From assembly GCF_000495915.1 (NCBI RefSeq), contig NZ_AOFQ01000005.1, forward strand, positions 114,164 through 178,163: a stretch of 64,000 bases of DNA, written 5' to 3'. This document shows, piece after piece, positions 61,999 to 64,000 of this stretch. Each line of letters begins with the position of its first letter. Positions within the stretch are counted from its first letter, which is position 1. Position numbers and translations under genes: made by a program. This DNA is from Stutzerimonas chloritidismutans AW-1. GTDB taxonomy: Bacteria; Pseudomonadota; Gammaproteobacteria; Pseudomonadales; Pseudomonadaceae. Below the pieces are notes generated by a model. That model saw only the letters and a list, made by a program, of their open reading frames with translations, was not told the origin of the DNA and searched no databases.

Positions 61999-64000
61999 CC
62001 GCACTGAAGATCTGGGACATCCACGGCGGCATTCATCCACCGGAACACAAGGATCTGTCCAACCGCACCCCGATCCAGCCGACCCCGCTGCCCAAGCGCC
62101 TGGTCCTGCCACTGACGCAGCACCTCGGAGCGCCGGCCGAGCCCTGCGTCACTCTTGGCGAACGGGTACTCAAAGGTCAGCAGATCGCTGTCGCCAGCGG
62201 GTTTGTCAGCGCGCCGCTGCATGCTCCTACCTCGGGAGTGGTCAGCTTCATCGGCCCGCAGCCCTACCCGCACGTATCAGGCATGCTCGCCAACGCGATC
62301 GTCATCGACAGCGATGGCGAAGACAAATGGATCGACCTGCATCCGCAGCCGGATTACCGTGAACTCGAGCGCCCTGCCCTGCCCGAGCTGATTCGCCAGG
62401 CCGGCATCAGCGGCCTCGGCGGCGCGGGCTTCCCCACCGCCGTGAAGCTCAGCCCCCCGCCGACCCAGACGATCCGCACGCTGATCATCAATGGCACCGA
62501 GTGCGAGCCCTACATCACTGCCGATGACCTGCTGATGCGTGAAAAGGCGGCCGAGCTGGTCGCGGGGATCGAGATACTCGCGCACCTGATTCAGCCGCAA
62601 GAGGTACTGATCGGCATCGAGGACAACAAGCCCGAAGCGATCGCCGCAGTGCGGGCTGCCATCGGCGAGCGCCCCTTCACGTTGAAGGTCTTCCCGACCA
62701 AGTATCCGTCCGGCGGCGAAAAGCAGCTGATCCAGATTCTCACCGGAGAAGAGGTTCCCAGTGGCGGCTTGCCGGCGGATATCGGCATGCTCTGCCAGAA
62801 CGTCGGAACCTGCGTCGCCATCCACGACGCCGTGCTCCTCGGCAAGCCGTTGATCTCGCGCATCACCACCCTGACCGGCGAGGCGCTGGCGCGGCCGATG
62901 AACGTCGAGGTGCTGATCGGCACCCCCGTGGATGAACTGCTGGCCTTCGCCGGTCTCGATCAGCACAGGCTCAACCGTCTGATCATGGGCGGCCCGATGA
63001 TGGGCTTCAGCCTGCCATCCCTTGAGGTGCCGGTGGTCAAGACCACCAACTGCCTGCTGGCGAGCACGCTGGAAGAGCTGCCGCCACCGCCGCCCGCTCT
63101 GCCGTGCATCCGTTGCGGAGAGTGCGCCGAGGCCTGCCCGGTCAGCCTGCTACCGCAGCAGCTGCATTTCTTTGCCCTCGGCCAGGAGCATGAGCAACTC
63201 AAGGCCCATAACCTGTTCGACTGCATCGAGTGCGGCGCCTGCGCCTACGTCTGCCCCTCCAACATCCCCCTGGTGCAGTATTACCGCGCTGCCAAGGGTG
63301 AGATCCGCGAGCTGGAGCAGAAGCAGCAGAAGGCCGAGCACTCCAAACAGCGCTTCGAGCTTCGCCAGGAACGTCTACGGCGCGCCGAAGAACAGAAGGA
63401 AGCCGAACGCAAGGCCCGTGCCGAACGTGCGGCACGCGCCAAGGCGGCGCAAAGCGAGAGCGGCCCGACCGCGACCACAGCCGAGACGGCGGCCCCGGCA
63501 CAGAAGACCAGCCTTTCCGAAACGCAGAAGAAACTTAAGATCGAGGCCAGCATGGCCCAGGTCGCCCTGAAGAAAGCCGAGAAGCAGCTGGCCACCCATG
63601 CCACTGCCGAGCTGGAAGCCCAGGTTGCCGATCTGCGCAACGCCGCCGAGGCCGCGCAGCGTGCGTTGGATGCCGCCATGCAGGCGGACTCCGCTCCGCC
63701 CGCCACTGCGCCAGGGCCAGACGATGCCGTTGCGAAAAAAGCCAAGATCGAAGCTGCCATGCTCAAGGCGCAGATTCGCAAGCTGGAGAAGATCGAAGCA
63801 CCGGATGACGATCAGCAAGCCGAACTCGCCCGCCTGCGCCAGCAACTGCACGAAGCAGAGCAGGCCCTTAGTACCGCGCAGAGTGCAGCACCCGCCCCCG
63901 CCGCCAAGTCGGTCGATGACGAAGCACTGAAGAAGGCGAAGATCGAAGCCGCCATGCTCAAGGCGCAGATTCGCAAGCTGGAGAAGATCGAAGCACCGGA
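61995..64000 (+). CDS. rsxC: Electron transport complex subunit RsxC (RnfC), incomplete at window edge
   Basis: At least 668 codons are visible with no stop. The N-terminal half has the RnfC core ([38 protein letters not shown]) and two 4Fe-4S motifs [12 protein letters not shown] and [12 protein letters not shown]. After residue about 430 a Lys/Ala/Glu-rich coiled coil begins, with the repeated unit [20 protein letters not shown] at 63741-63805 and 63936-64000. RsxC binds NADH/FMN. The gene continues beyond the window. Confidence 0.95.
   Translation, partial: MTALKIWDIHGGIHPPEHKDLSNRTPIQPTPLPKRLVLPLTQHLGAPAEPCVTLGERVLKGQQIAVASGFVSAPLHAPTSGVVSFIGPQPYPHVSGMLANAIVIDSDGEDKWIDLHPQPDYRELERPALPELIRQAGISGLGGAGFPTAVKLSPPPTQTIRTLIINGTECEPYITADDLLMREKAAELVAGIEILAHLIQPQEVLIGIEDNKPEAIAAVRAAIGERPFTLKVFPTKYPSGGEKQLIQILTGEEVPSGGLPADIGMLCQNVGTCVAIHDAVLLGKPLISRITTLTGEALARPMNVEVLIGTPVDELLAFAGLDQHRLNRLIMGGPMMGFSLPSLEVPVVKTTNCLLASTLEELPPPPPALPCIRCGECAEACPVSLLPQQLHFFALGQEHEQLKAHNLFDCIECGACAYVCPSNIPLVQYYRAAKGEIRELEQKQQKAEHSKQRFELRQERLRRAEEQKEAERKARAERAARAKAAQSESGPTATTAETAAPAQKTSLSETQKKLKIEASMAQVALKKAEKQLATHATAELEAQVADLRNAAEAAQRALDAAMQADSAPPATAPGPDDAVAKKAKIEAAMLKAQIRKLEKIEAPDDDQQAELARLRQQLHEAEQALSTAQSAAPAPAAKSVDDEALKKAKIEAAMLKAQIRKLEKIEAP
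63741..63805 (+). repeat. 65-bp tandem-type repeat in rsxC, unit 1
   Basis: Nearly identical to 63936-64000 (195 bp apart, in frame), encoding [21 protein letters not shown]. Confidence 0.85.
63936..64000 (+). repeat. 65-bp tandem-type repeat in rsxC, unit 2
   Basis: Second copy of the unit at 63741-63805; may continue past the window. Confidence 0.85.

Overview
The window is a high-GC gammaproteobacterial chromosome segment from the Pseudomonas stutzeri (Stutzerimonas) group or a close relative. From about 20 kb onward the gene content and order follow the core Pseudomonas chromosome. The recognisable blocks are zinc receptor/putP/putA/pruR-like/asrA-like lon/icp; cmoAB; pdxJ-recO-era-rnc-lepB-lepA; mucD-mucC-mucB-mucA-algU; nadB; sdhE/ygfX; ygfZ; ung; and rsxABC (rnf). 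Species-level assignment is inference.

Region 1 (1-14745) is accessory DNA. A minus-strand array, probably one long operon headed by a TetR-type repressor, encodes a small membrane protein, a HlyD-type adaptor, a two-domain ABC ATPase, two ABC-2 permeases, a NodT-type outer membrane channel, a DUF2892 protein, a metallo-beta-lactamase/beta-CASP nuclease, a LOG-family protein and an LpxR-like lipid A deacylase. The ATPase gene is split by a complete 1655-bp IS3-family element. A LysR gene is divergent from this array. The block ends at a copy of the 3' end of tRNA-Gly followed by a terminator, as expected for the far attachment site of an integrative element. The element body and integrase would lie left of the window.

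Region 2 (14.85-19.8 kb) is part of a protocatechuate/beta-ketoadipate cluster, pcaR-pcaI-pcaJ-pcaF-pcaD. Inverted-repeat PcaR-type operators lie upstream of pcaI and of pcaR.

Region 3 (20-31.2 kb) covers a His/Tyr-rich lipoprotein, two 5'-truncated genes meeting head to head, two full-length putP genes, a zinc-type TonB receptor with a Zur-like box, a DUF3203 gene and putA. Between the first putP and the receptor lies a mosaic with 788-bp direct repeats. It creates an in-frame chimera of the PutP N-terminus and the receptor C-terminus.

Region 4 (31.4-45 kb) is core housekeeping: regulator, Lon-type protease, peptidase inhibitor, tRNA wobble-uridine modification (cmoAB), PLP synthesis, DNA repair, ribosome and RNA maturation, signal peptidase and LepA.

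Region 5 (45.1-50.6 kb) is the envelope-stress operon algU-mucA-mucB-mucC-mucD. An IS5-family element with a 4-bp target duplication sits in the mucB signal-peptide codons. This is predicted to relieve AlgU from MucA/MucB control and favour alginate overproduction.

Region 6 (50.8-64 kb) holds nadB, the sdhE/ygfX pair, ygfZ, an HDOD gene, a DUF4142 gene, ung, an amino-acid-type periplasmic binding protein, a crotonase pair resembling the dspI locus, a Tyr/Arg-rich exported protein, and rsxA-rsxB-rsxC. The last gene runs off the right edge.
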